Assembly (NCBI GenBank): GCA_904063045.1
Contig: CAJFCJ010000002.1
Location: forward strand, 3,281,891 to 3,345,890
Direction: 5' to 3'
Origin: Dimorphilus gyrociliatus
Taxonomy: Eukaryota; Annelida; Polychaeta; Dinophilidae
Length of the DNA stretch: 64,000 nt
The position numbers were made by a program, and so were the translations under genes. This document shows, piece by piece, positions 39,401 to 52,300 of the stretch. Position 1 is the stretch's first letter; each line of letters opens with the position of its first letter. The notes below the pieces were generated by a model. The model was not told the origin of the DNA, did no database searches, and saw only the letters and a program-made list of their open reading frames with translations.

Positions 39401-39528
39401 AAAGAATGACTTTCAAAACGAGACCAAAAATAGCAAGAAGAGTGAGGAAAAGTATTGAAAAGAAAGAAGAAGAGGTCCGCGAAAAAGAGTCAATCGTCAT
39501 TTCTCTACCATCAATTGATGTAAATTAA
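36476..39528 (+). CDS. CARD-like and coiled-coil protein of unknown function, nine exons
   Basis: I do not recognise an ortholog. Exons: 36476-36490, 36555-36608, 36679-36717, 36779-36817, 36989-37042, 37263-37304, 37380-37550, 37711-37888, 37958-39528, giving 720 aa in one frame. Residues 1-81 come from six tiny phase-0 exons and are Lys/Arg/Ser/Glu-rich, probably disordered. Residues about 88-195 show a helical, CARD-like pattern: a SIIDTHRFDLIDHL helix, then FIERDEIV, then LLLEELQ and a YSNFLECLRRSDQTQLAERL stretch like the last helices of CARD9/BCL10-type CARDs. The rest is a charged, mostly helical coiled-coil region with a Lys/Arg-rich C-terminus (about 640-705). CARDs usually drive homotypic assembly in apoptosis or innate signalling; a scaffold role here is inference. 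The 15-base first exon is the weakest part, chosen because an in-frame stop directly precedes exon 2 and the phase fits. Confidence 0.8.
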
Positions 39529-41163
39529 GAAAAAGACAATTTTCAAATATGATTAATTTTTTTTACATAAATAATTACAAAAATAATCTAATTTTCTTAA
39601 ATTACATCAATAAAGGAGGGAAGAAATCGTGAAAATACAATAGATGATTCAAGATCAAACTCTGAAGAGCCAGGAATGAGAAATTATTTTAAGTGAACAA
39701 TTCAAATTCTCTCTGGATAGAAAAATAAATACAAAATAATAAATGATAATAAAAAGTCATGCTTTATTGATTTATAGTATATACATATGAGAACAACTGC
39801 AATACATAACAATAATACAGCAAATACTTGTATATTTTGAAATCTTTATTTAGAATATTATCAGTTTTCCATATCTATATTGTATATATAATAAGAAAAT
39901 TTCAGTTTTGAATATTTTGTAAGAGAAAGTGGAACAAAATGAATTTTTTTGGCAAATCATTTACGTTTCTACAAATGATACTTTCCATATTTAACTAAGA
40001 AAAGTAGTTAACTTGCCCAGAAAAGAACTTTCGCCACTACCTGAGAAACCGCTTCCTTTATCCATAAATTCGTTACTCGACTGTTTACAAGAGAATTATA
40101 GTTGTTTTATTTACAACAGAAGTTTACCGAATTAAAAGAATAAAGTAAATTATTTAGTGTTTAAATAATAAATTTAATCAGTCTTATATAAAAATAACAG
40201 TTGTTTAAAAAATGATGTAACAATCCTATGAAGGATTTACAATATTTGTAAGAAAAAGCTTACCATAAAGTCTAGGGATGATTTTCCTATTCTATTTATA
40301 GCAACTAAAATAATTAAGAAATTTATAACTAAAAAAGTTTTCTTTGACATTTCAACAGCCTTTTTTAATACGAACTGTCGAGTAGGTATATTTTCCTTAT
40401 CCTTTATAGTTAGGGATACAATAGCTTGTAAGATTATACGGAATGTCGAAATTTATGATAATTTGAACGTTTTATGACCTTTTAACTTACCTTGTTTAAA
40501 GGTTATAAGGAGTTAACAATTTTCTAATTGATTTTGTTAAGAAAATAATTTTACTTGATCTTAAGTGAGTAATAAAATCTCTACAGGAAATTTTTCTTAG
40601 CATATTTACATACTTCTTCCATTTCTGGCACTAAGATTTAGAATTAAGGGAAAGGAAAATACACCTAATCCTTTACAAGTACTTTTTTTACTATTGTAGT
40701 TTCAATGGAACAATATGATAAAATAGTCTATTACAGTAGCAATTTTATGTAACCAACACCTGTCAAAAGATTAATTATTAATTAGTACAATTACTGCTAT
40801 GCTTTACAAACTATAGGATATAAAAGCGATAACTATTTCATTATATAGATTTTATTGAAAATAGTTTTTTTCTGATAAATGTTATCACTCTAATAGTTCT
40901 GAGAGGTCTCAAAGCTAATGATAGAAATGTTTTTAAAACCTGCCATTACTTCCATATGCTGATTTGAGCAGATGAAAATTTAAATAGGATTTGTTATTCT
41001 AATTCAACATGTGGTTTAACTATTGATTTAATGTTAATGGTATTTATTAAAAACTAATTTCATTCTCTAATCTGCAGCGTTTCTATCTAAGTTTAAAAAG
41101 AGTTGTATAAACATTTGATAAGGGTTTTATTCTATTAAATAATATATTTTGAATTTGAAGAGT
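39529..41163. other. Intergenic spacer between the CARD-like gene and the sulfotransferase
   Basis: AT-rich, with no coding signal that I can support. It contains the 3' UTR of the upstream gene and presumably the promoter of the downstream one. Confidence 0.7.
39609..39614 (+). terminator. Candidate polyadenylation signal of the CARD-like gene
   Basis: AATAAA 80 bases after the stop codon. Further AATAAA copies lie near 39725-39745, so the exact site is open. Confidence 0.45.
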
Positions 41164-42450
41164 ATGGCTGGCAAAATTCCCGAATTTCTATATATTATAT
41201 ATGCAAAAATTGTAATTTTTATGAATTATGTATGTGAAATATTGTATAAAACATTTGGAATAGTATGTTTTAGAACATCGTATGAACATGTTGAAAGTTT
41301 ACTATCCGAAGAATCGAGGAAAATGCTTGACGAGAATGATTATATCAAGAAAAACCTAAAACTACTATTATCAAACACTGAAAAAGCGTACAGTACTCTT
41401 GGACGACTTAGTCTAACGAAAGATATAGTGAAAAACGTTAATAGACTTTCAGAATATCGATCAATTATTCAAACGGAATCTGAAATATTTTCGCAAATAT
41501 CCATTGTTAAACCAGTTTTTATTTTAACTCTACCAAGGACAGGAAGTACGTTTCTACACTGCTTATTATCTGAAGATAAAAGATGGAAAGTTCCTGGAAA
41601 GTGGGAGTTAGGTAAACCCTATCCCTATCCATTAGATCCACCTTCGAAGGAAAATGAAGAGACTTTGGCTAGTTTCAAAGAGAGTAACTTTTTGCTAAGT
41701 CAATTTTATGGTCCGCAAAATATTGGCATCGCTCATAAACTTCAACCTACTGATAGCGAAGATATTTTAACCTATATGAGAGGAGATGGAATATTTTCTT
41801 CTCAATCTTTTGCATTAGATATACCTGAGTATAATGCTTGCGTTGAAAATTTATCCTATAATACTTGGCTTAAGATTTTCGAGAATTTCAAAGATAGATT
41901 AAAAATGATAAGTCGATTCCAAAACTTGGAAAATAGAAGATTTTTATTAATGTTTCATATGAGTCCTTTCTGTAATATATCTGCTCTATTGGAGACTTTT
42001 CCCGACGCTCAATTCATTATTTTGCACAGAGATCCGATTAAAATAATTCCATCTATTACATCACTTTTTCAGTATACCTCCAGAATACATTTGAAACCGT
42101 TTACCGATAATACTCAATATATTTGTGACAAACTTACAGATGTGTACCTTAAGGAAATAGATAAAATGTTCATTTGGAGAGAAGATAAGAGGCTTAAAAA
42201 AAATAAAATAATAGATTTACAGTTCAGTGAATTAGTAAAAAATCCAAAAAATGTTGTAAAGCAACTTTATCGATTTTTGCAAATTGAGTATAATCAGGAA
42301 TGTGATGAAGCTTTCGAAAATTATATAAAATTCCAGAACAACCATAAATACGGAGTTCATAAATATATGAAAATGAATCTAGATAAAGTCAAGATAAGAA
42401 GAAGAAGCAAGGAATATATGAGATTGTACAATATCGAACCGAATGTATAA
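41164..42450 (+). CDS. PAPS-dependent sulfotransferase family protein, intronless
   Basis: Transfers sulfate from PAPS to an unknown acceptor. The single exon encodes 428 aa from the first in-frame ATG (MAGKIPEF). The 5'-phosphosulfate-binding loop is LPRTGSTFLH (PRTGST at about 124-129). The 3'-phosphate-binding element is ILHRDPIKIIPS (RDP at about 289-291, Ser about 297). A C-terminal YGVHKY segment recalls the conserved Gly-X-His region of this family. This pattern fits the Sulfotransfer_3 group better than the classical cytosolic SULTs. Residues about 6-36 are hydrophobic and could act as a membrane anchor, as in Golgi sulfotransferases, but the stretch is interrupted by a Lys and is not decisive. 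It is transcribed toward the minus-strand DCC gene (convergent). The substrate cannot be deduced. Confidence 0.88.
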   Translation: MAGKIPEFLYIIYAKIVIFMNYVCEILYKTFGIVCFRTSYEHVESLLSEESRKMLDENDYIKKNLKLLLSNTEKAYSTLGRLSLTKDIVKNVNRLSEYRSIIQTESEIFSQISIVKPVFILTLPRTGSTFLHCLLSEDKRWKVPGKWELGKPYPYPLDPPSKENEETLASFKESNFLLSQFYGPQNIGIAHKLQPTDSEDILTYMRGDGIFSSQSFALDIPEYNACVENLSYNTWLKIFENFKDRLKMISRFQNLENRRFLLMFHMSPFCNISALLETFPDAQFIILHRDPIKIIPSITSLFQYTSRIHLKPFTDNTQYICDKLTDVYLKEIDKMFIWREDKRLKKNKIIDLQFSELVKNPKNVVKQLYRFLQIEYNQECDEAFENYIKFQNNHKYGVHKYMKMNLDKVKIRRRSKEYMRLYNIEPNV

Positions 42451-42606
42451 TAAATAAATCTATAGTTATATAGACATAAATGTTGATAGATGTAGTCTCT
42501 GCACAATTGATCACTGGCAATTAACTAAAATTATCTAGTAACTAACTTTAAAAGACATTAGAAGTGAAGTTTGAACATTGATATATTAACATGGTATATT
42601 TTTCAA

Positions 42607-42612
42607 TAATAA
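42607..42612 (+). terminator. Candidate polyadenylation signal of the sulfotransferase
   Basis: AATAAA about 155 bases past the stop codon. Two earlier overlapping copies at 42449-42458 start at the stop codon itself and are less likely to be used alone. Confidence 0.35.
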
Positions 42613-42726
42613 ATTTCTTACTTGACACTTTTTTATGAAAAAAAAAGGATTATTGTTTAAAAGATATTATTCACATATAATATTTCTTCATATCTATAGC
42701 ACCGGAGCAGACGCCTTTTATATAAG

Positions 42727-42727
<1 letters not shown>

Positions 42728-42759
<32 letters not shown>
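42728..42759. repeat. AT dinucleotide repeat
   Basis: Pure AT run in the convergent intergenic region. Confidence 0.9.
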
Positions 42760-42760
<1 letters not shown>

Positions 42761-43390
42761 TTATATATAAAGAGAGAAGAGATAGTTAATGCTAACAAAA
42801 AAACGTAATTTCTCCAATAAGACAATATATATATATGAATACAGAGCATGCATGAGATAAAATTGACCGGTGTATTGACAAATCTTACGTATATAAGGAG
42901 CTTTTTGTTCTTTCTTTCTTATAGTCATTTGATCTTCTTTAAAAAGTACCGAAATAAAGAAAAAGAGGAAAATATTTTTAAGACGTTCACTACAATCCAA
43001 CATTAAAATGATATGAAAATAAAACATTTAATAAAAAAAAAGAGAGGAAATCTGTATAAAGAAAAGTCATTAGTAATAATTTTTCATATGTAAAACGTTA
43101 CATATTTTCAATGTATACAATATACAACAACTCTACTATCATGAATGAACAATGATTTGTCTTCTTTAAAAATTTTATACACATACATATCATTATGAAC
43201 ATATTTTCAATAATTAATAAAAAATACCTACATAAAATGTTACTTTTTTTAAAAATTATTTACTTTGTTTTTCAACCTTTTTTTCTTTTTTACAAAAAAA
43301 AAGTTAATGGCTTCTTCTTACAACGAAAAAATGATAAATTAAATCTTTCGCAGTCTGGTTTTTTTTGTTTGTTTGTTTGTTTTTTTTTGA

Positions 43391-46300
43391 TCAACATTCA
43401 AATTCTTTTTGAGTGATTGCGTTTAAATCTTTCATCAATCCTTCTAAATTTGCCATTTCGGCTGATAATTCTTCTGTTGATACGGATCTTGTAGTTCGTA
43501 ATGTTACATCAGGTGGCGCTCTTGGTGAGTTTACTGGAAGTGGGGAACGACATTTCGACGGAGTCGCTTGTCCACTAGATGGCGGTTGAGAGAGGGCTGA
43601 AAGAGATTTAAACGTAAATTAATATGTAGAAAAGATTGTTTACAGCAAGGAAAGGCAATAATTCTAATTATCTAGGACGTACACATAAACAAGTAGTAAG
43701 GATTTAAGGATAATGTATTTTCCATTCATCATCTTCAGAAATACCTAGAAAAGGCAGTTCTCAAGAGTAAAGGGCAAAGGTTAGCGAAAATTAAAACCAA
43801 AAGGCCTAAATTCTCAAACCCTTACTAGCTAGCAGTCACTCTTCCCAAGGAATATCTTACTAGTTAGCATGCAAAAAAATAGTGCAAGGAAATCAAAGAA
43901 TATCGTGCTTTTAAAAGAGAGCATGCGTGAAAATGAAGGACACCTTAAATGAAAATGATGAAAATAGCCTGGAGAAGATAGTAAACTAAACATAAAACCA
44001 ATAAGCTGTGCTTACTGAGGGTCGTAAAGGGTAATTTTTTTTAACTAGTCGGGGGTAAAGAGAAAATAGAAATGTTCTCTGCGGGAATCATTTCAAAATT
44101 TCTCTTTCTTTTATTATTTTACGGTAAGAAGCAGCATGCCAAAAAACGAAATTGAAAAACAGGTCTACTAAGTTTAGGGTACCCAAAAGTAAAAAATGTA
44201 CCGATTTGTTTGTGCAAGGTACCAGCCGGCGAACCGTTTTGTAGCGGCGCCGCGAATGACCTTAATGGATGAGATCGATGAGAAGAAGATACAATTTGAT
44301 CGTATGGAATAGGACCGGAAGTGCTTGATGCTGGACTTAATGCGGCGCCACCCACTATAAAATATACTTTAGTATATAAATAATCATATAAAAAATAAAG
44401 GCTGAATAAAAAATAATATGATGAGAACATGAATAAGTAATACAACTAATAATGATTATAAACGAAGAACAGATATCGTTATTAATCAGTATAAATAGTG
44501 TAAATGTGATAGAGTATTTGAAGTTGTTTTCTTTTTTGTTATCTGACAAACGGTTATCTCTTTTATCGGCAGGGAGCGCTTAACATTTGTATTTCATAAA
44601 AGAAAGAAAAACTGTTTATATAGTACCCTGCCAATGATAAAACGCCGCTGGAAAGATAGATGCTCTTTCCTAGAAAAAAAAAGCAATAGGCAAAATAGAT
44701 TAGAACTTACGGTTAGGCGATGATAATTCTGGAGGGGCTGTAACCCTTGGAGTGCTTGAATAGAGCGCCGAATTTCTTGTATCTGTGACAATTTGCTTTC
44801 TCAAAGGACGCTTTGAATATCTTTCATCATCGGAAGGCGTTTGAGGTCGCTTGTCAACATTTTTTAACTCCATTTGATCATGAATCCATAAATCTGGTGG
44901 CTTAAGGCTTGGTAAAGAGTCATTCGATTTCGTACTAGCTGCTTTGTAATGACCCCTACTTTCATCCTGCGCCTTTCTCCTTCGACAAACATATATTGAT
45001 ATGATTATTACAACTATAGCCGTGAAACCAACAACTGAACCAATTATGGAATATAGTACAGCAGGTTTTATATGGGGTTGCGGTTCTTCTTTCGGCTGAG
45101 CAATTTTTTTGGGCGCATATCGAAATTTAACTATCTCCGTGGGAGATAGGTCAACAGAATTTCTAGCCCTTACTTCAAAAACATAAGATTGCCCTGGTTC
45201 GAGATTTTTTATATCAATAGACATGGAGCTAAGTTTAGGTGTTTGATAAATCCACCGACGATTTGATATATCTTTCGAATATCCAACACGGTAACTAATT
45301 ATTTTACCGTTTGCTCTTTTTGGAGGCTGCCAAGTCAGTCTAATTACTTTGCCAAAAACACCAACTGTAACATTTTGTGGTGGTGTTGAAGGGGCAGCCT
45401 CTCCAGTACGATTTTCGACTACCATACTCCAACCTGATTTTCGTCCTTTAGGATCTGTTACCATAACATCCATTGTGTACAGAGAATATGGTCGTAGACG
45501 TCTAATTGTCAGTGACTTTTTTTGTGTCTTATACAGATGTGTTTTTCGGTTTGAGGAAATACATCTAACTGTAAATTCCATACCCTTTTCGAATTTGTCA
45601 TAGGTCCATTTAAGAGATATAGAGTGGGCACCTAGTACGACAGATTGAACTTGTAATGGAGTTTCTATTTCCTCAGATTTACTATCAACAGTATAATCTG
45701 GAACATGACAATCCGCTACAGCGAAAGCACTTTTTCCAAAATTATTCTTAGCTACAATTTGGAACAGATATAGTGTTTTAGGCTCAGGTTTTTTGATAAC
45801 GTAGCGAGTTGTTCTTCCTGTTAACGACGAGTATTCTTGAGTTGGAACGAATTTCCCATATTCCAATAAATATGATCTAATTCGAATGTTACTGCCTTTC
45901 TTAACTCCCCAAGTTACGACAATGTCACCATCTACAAATTCTGCTTTGAAATTAATGGGCTTAGCAGGTATTTGCGATTCATCGAAATCCTTCTCTAAAG
46001 TTTTTATATTCTTAGTTGGCGAATAAGGACCGACGCCGTGATTATTTCTTGCGGCTACTTCTACAAAATATAGAGTATTCTTATCTAATTCTGTCAATTC
46101 CACTTGAGTGCGGGTAGCAGGCGTACTTAATAGGCGCCATTCTGCTGATGATTTCTTGTATTTAATGCTGTAGCCTGTTATAACACCGTTGATATGCTCT
46201 CGCCTTGGTTCTTTCCATTCTATTAATATTTGACTACTTCCTGTAGCCTCAACAATAACGTTACGAGGGGGACCTGTAGGCAAGTACCCGAGAGTTCTAA

Positions 46301-49300
46301 CGGAAATTGTTCCACTGAACTCGCCTTTTTCGCCATCATAATTTACCCCCCTGACTCGAATGTCATACAATTCGAAAGGAAATAGGTTTTTCAGTATTAC
46401 TTCGTTACCGTCCTCTTCTATCTTTCTTTGTTGCTGTCTTGGTGAACTATAGACTACTTCATAGTAGTCTAACAAGCTACTGCCGGTGGATTCTGGTACT
46501 TTCCAAGTGACTTTAATAGTTGTATTTGATTTAGCTTCGGCTATAACATCGAGTGGGGAAGTGGGTTTAATGCTTCGTTTGGTTCTAAAGATTAATTCAG
46601 CCGATTCACCTAGACTGCTCGAAGCGTCTCTTTTCTGAATACCAACTTTATAAGTTGCATCCGGCTTAAGATTGTCTAATGAAACCTGAATAAATAAAGA
46701 TAGACGATATTGATTTATTGCACAGAAAAGAGGCAAGAGAGATCTTTTGCCTTACCTGATTGGTAGTTACTTCTACTGCTCTGGGCCTGTTAGAACCTTG
46801 TGCTGTCAAAGTTACAAGATAGCTTTCTTCGTTATTAAAGATCTCCCTTAACCATTTCAATTTGACGCTTGTATCAGCGACTGTGATTATCTCTAATAGC
46901 TTTGGTTTCTTGTTAGATCTACCAGTCTCTGATCTTTTGTATACTGTAGTAGAAACAGAAAGGCGCATAGCTTTCTGTCGGCTGCCGACAAAATTTTCAG
47001 CAAAACATTGATAAATTCCTTCGTCTGATTTCATAACACCGATAATCTTTAGATCTCCTGTTTTCTCTATCTTAAAATAGTCGCTCTTTTGAATTAGTTC
47101 GCCATTTTTGTACCAAGAGACTTTTGGAGTAGGCATCCCGTCGACACGGCATGTTATAGTAGCTGTGCTCGCCTTTTGAACTTCAATATCCTGTGGAGAT
47201 TCTTTGAAAAATGGAGGTGAATTAACAAACAATTCTGCAGATTCATCTTTTGTATCTGTTGCTGTGGACGCTCTACATGTATACCATCCCCGATCAGCGT
47301 AGCTTACATTGTTGATGGTTAAACAATTAGTATCTTTGTTAGAACTGATAACAGCGCCATCTTTGAGCCATTGGATGGTAGGCGATTTTAAGGCATTCGC
47401 TGAGCAATGGAATACGACTGTTTCGCCAACTATCACAGTTTTATCTGATGGTATTGAATTAAAAATAGGTGATTCGTTGTTAATAGCAACTTCGATTGAT
47501 ACGGGTATACTGTTAGATTTTCTATTGTGAGAAGTACAGTAGTAGAGTCCTTCTTGAGGATTATCGGCATTTATTATCTCCAGGGAGCCATCGGCGAGAA
47601 GATTATAATGCAATGATTTCTTTATTAGTTTATCATCGAAAAACCATTTAATATCGATATCTTTCCTTTGTGAGCCCGATACACATTGCAAAACAACTGA
47701 TCCACCACTAGGCAAGGTGGAACTTAGTCGTTTCACATAAACCTTCTTTATCTCTTCTACTTTTAAGGAAGCTTTCCTACTGACGATAATACCTGATTTA
47801 TCTTCTGCAACGCACTGATAACGATAGTTCGAATGCTTAACGTTTCGAATTTTTAAGATTCCGTTTGGTTTAATTATTCGATTCTGATCACTAATGATAG
47901 GCTGGTTATTAACCCGCCAACTTATTTTTCCCAAAGTTGATGAACATTTGAAGTGGACATTACTACCACGGGTTGAAATAATATCTTCAGGTTCTTTTGT
48001 AAACGTCAGATGGCGTTGCGTATCTACAAAAGAAAGAAAGAGGCTATTAGAAAAAGGTACATGCATAATGTATGTATAAAGGATAGATGAGTCATATAAT
48101 CCAATCTTGTGCGAATCGTTTCAAGACAGCGAAAACAAACACTTTAAAGTCTAAACAAACTGGAATCGTATACGACTACAAACCAAAAAGATGTTTTTTC
48201 GGCTGTTTGTTATGGAATTACCAGTTTATATAACCTCTCTATGAGAATTTACATCCGCTATTGTATCGTGAAAGAGACATGTTAAGGATAATGCAAAAAA
48301 AAGGACATTTATAATAGGAATATTTGCTAGTAGGCCTACTTGTAAATACCCCCAAGACATAAATGACAAATGAGTAAATTATTTCTCTGTATACAAGATA
48401 GTTAAAAGTATACAATAATCTTTTATATATATATATATATATTACAATCTTTGCCCAAGTTTAGTATATATAGCTTTTCTTTTGAGATTGGATTATGGTT
48501 TATATGATATCCTTTAATAAATGATTTCGATATACTAATTGAAACTGTACTTCAAGTCAAAACTAAAGTCCAGACTTACAAAGTTCACGTCAAGAGTAAA
48601 ATACTATGCCGGTTATGTTCGGAATTAGTTTTTTTTGTATAGCTCATACCAACTAACTCTCTCTAGACACTGGCGTAAAAGATATACATACGCTCAGACA
48701 CATACACACACAAGCACACGCAACTACTCTTACTTCCTAGTCTTCCTTCTCTCAATCTAGCTCTTCTCTTTTAACCACTTTTTCACATCTTTTAACCTCC
48801 TTTCTCAATTTGCTATCACTTTTACTTCTATCTTACACTGTTTTATTTATCATATTGAGTTTAACTAATGTAATTTTATAGTGATACAGAGTAAGACTAC
48901 GATGAAACGTAATAAATTGTATTATTACTTAATTAGTAATACGAATATAATGGAATAAAATATTCAAGCTAACGGTTCGCTTGTAACATTAAATAATAAA
49001 CTATTCGATCTTATTTCTAGTTTCCATTAGTCGCCATCTTTTAGAAATATTACTGTCTTACAAAAATTAATGGATATAGATACGAACAATGTTTCATGAC
49101 TCGACAAATAGGAAAGGATTTGCAAGAAGAGGAAAAGGAAAATCTAAATGTATTATTATGTAATATAGTAGGATAATATCAGCACGCAACGCTCGAATAT
49201 TATTAATGATTTCTATCACAAAGATTGTACAAGGAAAAGAAAGTGACTTAGGTTCTCTTTATTATGTTTAAGGATGATATTCGTAAGAGAAAATCTTGTG

Positions 49301-52300
49301 GTTTATCATATGAATAGAAAGTCGTCTCAAAGAAAGGTAAAGAGTTTCTTAAGTAAGGGAGGGGAAAAGTAAAGATTATTATATTATCTAAGATATCTGC
49401 TTCTTTGACATTCTGGATTAGTGTCATTTTATGAAACAGATATTCTTTTTACTGTTGAAAAAGTATATCCTGCGGGTATTTTAGCACTAAAACAAGAAAA
49501 TCCAATATGTTATGTGTGAAAAAGTCGTTAGCATTTTATATTGCTGAGTGCTTTTTATCGTTATTTTACCTATTTTTTTCATTCTTTACACAGTTTCCGA
49601 TTTATTCATGTAAAAACTATGTTTCCATTATGCCCTATTCATTCCTTTGTAAAACTATTCCCATCAATCTCGCGAAGGGCCATCAAACTTCTCTTCCGTT
49701 TCTAATATTTTTCTTTCGCATCGTGTAACGATGGAGAAAGGACAGAATATTTAGTAAGAACAATTTATAAAGCTATTCATCAAATGCACGTTTTCCATTA
49801 AAGGAGGTCGTAGCTCTATAATCGACTAAAATTCAAAGCTCCATCAAGTACATTTATCTCTTTCCAGTTAGTTTGCTATATTAATCTTGTTGTCCGTTCC
49901 GTACTAACCCCTCCTTTCTTACTAACACGATCAACTTTGAAGTCAAATGATTAACAATTTCTCTTAACTTTTACAAACAACTCCTTACAAGTATATTTTT
50001 ATATTAGGCCTATATTATAAATTAGCTGCAGAGGCTATTTATAACGGACTGGATTTATTAGCTGAAGACTATCTTACAACGTTAATTGAGATGTCATCAC
50101 GTATGTACTGCGTAGATCGAATGACTTGCGCATGCGCAGCGTTAAGAAAAGGGTACCATCTAAGCATTTTGAATAAGAAAACACTCCGGTCTAAGACGCA
50201 AGATTAAGGTTCTGCGTCTTGTAGGACCAACCGAAAACTCGATTTATCTACTAAAGATAAAAGCAGATATATCAGGGCCTAGGAAGCCCCCCTAGAAGAC
50301 TACTAGAATCTATACAAGTGCCTATCTAATCTTTTAGCTAGAAAATAGAAAGCAGATGCGTTCGAAAACTTCCCTTCGAACCGTGATTAAACGATCGGCA
50401 AGAGGGAAAAATAAGAGAACAGATGCGTAGCTCGATTCGTTTCGGTCGCCCGACGCCTTAACGAACTTTCGGAAAGCAATTAAGGCGAACTGGGACGCCG
50501 CTAGCCGGTAAGAGACGCTATGGAAGCGGCGTTTCGTGACGCTTAATGCGCTCTTGCTCGAAAACGTCGCTAAGAATTCGTTGCACGTGCCGTGATTAGG
50601 GATGAAGTTTTCGAGCGTCACTATGCCACCGGCCGTAATTTTGCGCTGTAGTCAGTTTACTTGACGGCCAACTTTTCGTTATACAAATCCATGCCGTATT
50701 ATTAATCATAGAATTTTGTTTAACTGAAATTCTAGTAGCATTACTCATTGTGCAAATAATAATCAGAATAATATAAAATCTTCTTTGAGTAAGAAGAAAA
50801 ATATGGGTTAGAAGGATCTAAAAAAAATTATAAACCTAAAAAAAACAGCAAAAAAGGAATCCATAAAATCAAACAGCAGTGTTTTTCTCCAAAGATAGAC
50901 GCACGCATGAAACAACTGCAAATCGTTTTAACACAAGTTTTTCCAGTGATATCGATTCCATAAAAATGTTTAATTGAAGTTTACAACAGAAGTAAATAAA
51001 ACTGCTATTATATAACGGAAGATGAGAAGGAGTTTTTAACAAACTTACAAATTTCACTCATAACGGTTAATGTACTAAAACAGTAATGCATATATTGCTA
51101 GATCAGTCGGTATTAGAGTTATATTAAGCATAAAGCCTTCCTTTTTTCGCACGTCTAATTCCTCATAAATTGTGTGCTCGCATTTATGTGGCTTAAGAGT
51201 AAAATATTATAACAGTTTTTCGCTTCCGGCTGAAGGATTTCAACAAAAAACTATATAAAATAAAGTTGGTAATCAATTTTTGTAATTCTTGGCATTTTAT
51301 CTCAATAGATTTGTTTGCTTTTAATTAAAAAAATGGCATATATATCACTATTAAAAAAAATGTTTCCCAATGTAACAAATTATACTCCCCATTCTCGTCA
51401 GTTCTTATCATCATCACCCAGTTTTAAGAGCGTCACTTTAAAAAGAAAAAAACCTCTTTCCGTAATCTAATCCCAGTAGCGAATTATTCTAATACTACAG
51501 TAACTTTGGTCATCAAAAATTCATTGACAAAACTAAATTATTTTTATCGTCCCCCATACTCAAAAATCATGCTTTTTATCATTATTTTACAGGGGAAAAT
51601 CTATAAATAAATAATGTTTTTATATTATTGTTTATATATTCAATTCCTACGAAGTTATTCGGATATTTTGTTATTAGCTTACAAAGTTCTATTATTCTCC
51701 TTATTGTTTGTAATAAAATATAAATATTACTCCATCTTGAATTACTATAAATAGGAGATTGAAAGATATTTTTTTACATAGTTATTGCATTCCTAAATAT
51801 TTTGTTATAGGAGAGGAATAGCAAATAATTTTTACCAACAAAACAAACGTTTAAGTAAACTGTGATTTATTTCGATTCTGTTTTTCTTTTTGTTTACTCA
51901 AACTCCCATCAACAAAATGCAACAATTTGTAAATAAAATAGAAAAAAAATTGGTAACAAACGGTAAATTACTCACGCATTTTCTATTTAGTTCATTATTA
52001 TCTTTATCGAATAGTATTGACTGATTAGGAACTTTTGAATAGAGTTTCAAGCATCCTACTACTCTTTCTTTTTTTTTTATTCAATGATACGTAAGAGTTT
52101 TTTTTTGCTCTCGCTTCTTTGTTTGACTAACGAATTATTAGGAGAGTTTCATGCTATAAATAATTTGCATCAATTTGCCAGACTAAGGGGTATAATAGAA
52201 TGGAATAAAGAGAAGAATTTCTAAATTCGTCCTTCGTCTATCTGCACGATAATTTCGTCAATTAATCACTCCCTCCTACATGAAATAAGGTTTTTAGTGT

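Larger units (their letters stand above)
42451..43390. other. Convergent intergenic region
   Basis: Holds the 3' ends of the sulfotransferase (plus) and DCC (minus). AATAAA on the plus strand overlaps the sulfotransferase stop codon (42449) and recurs at 42607-42612. No canonical AATAAA was found on the minus strand between the DCC stop and the sulfotransferase; an ATTAAA variant is at 43027-43032. An AT repeat lies at 42728-42759. Confidence 0.6.

Noticed and set aside
50334-50621. 95-codon minus-strand frame as a possible DCC first exon
   Set aside because: It starts with GTG and has no signal peptide or phase-1 donor. The exon at 62144-62216 fits all requirements instead.
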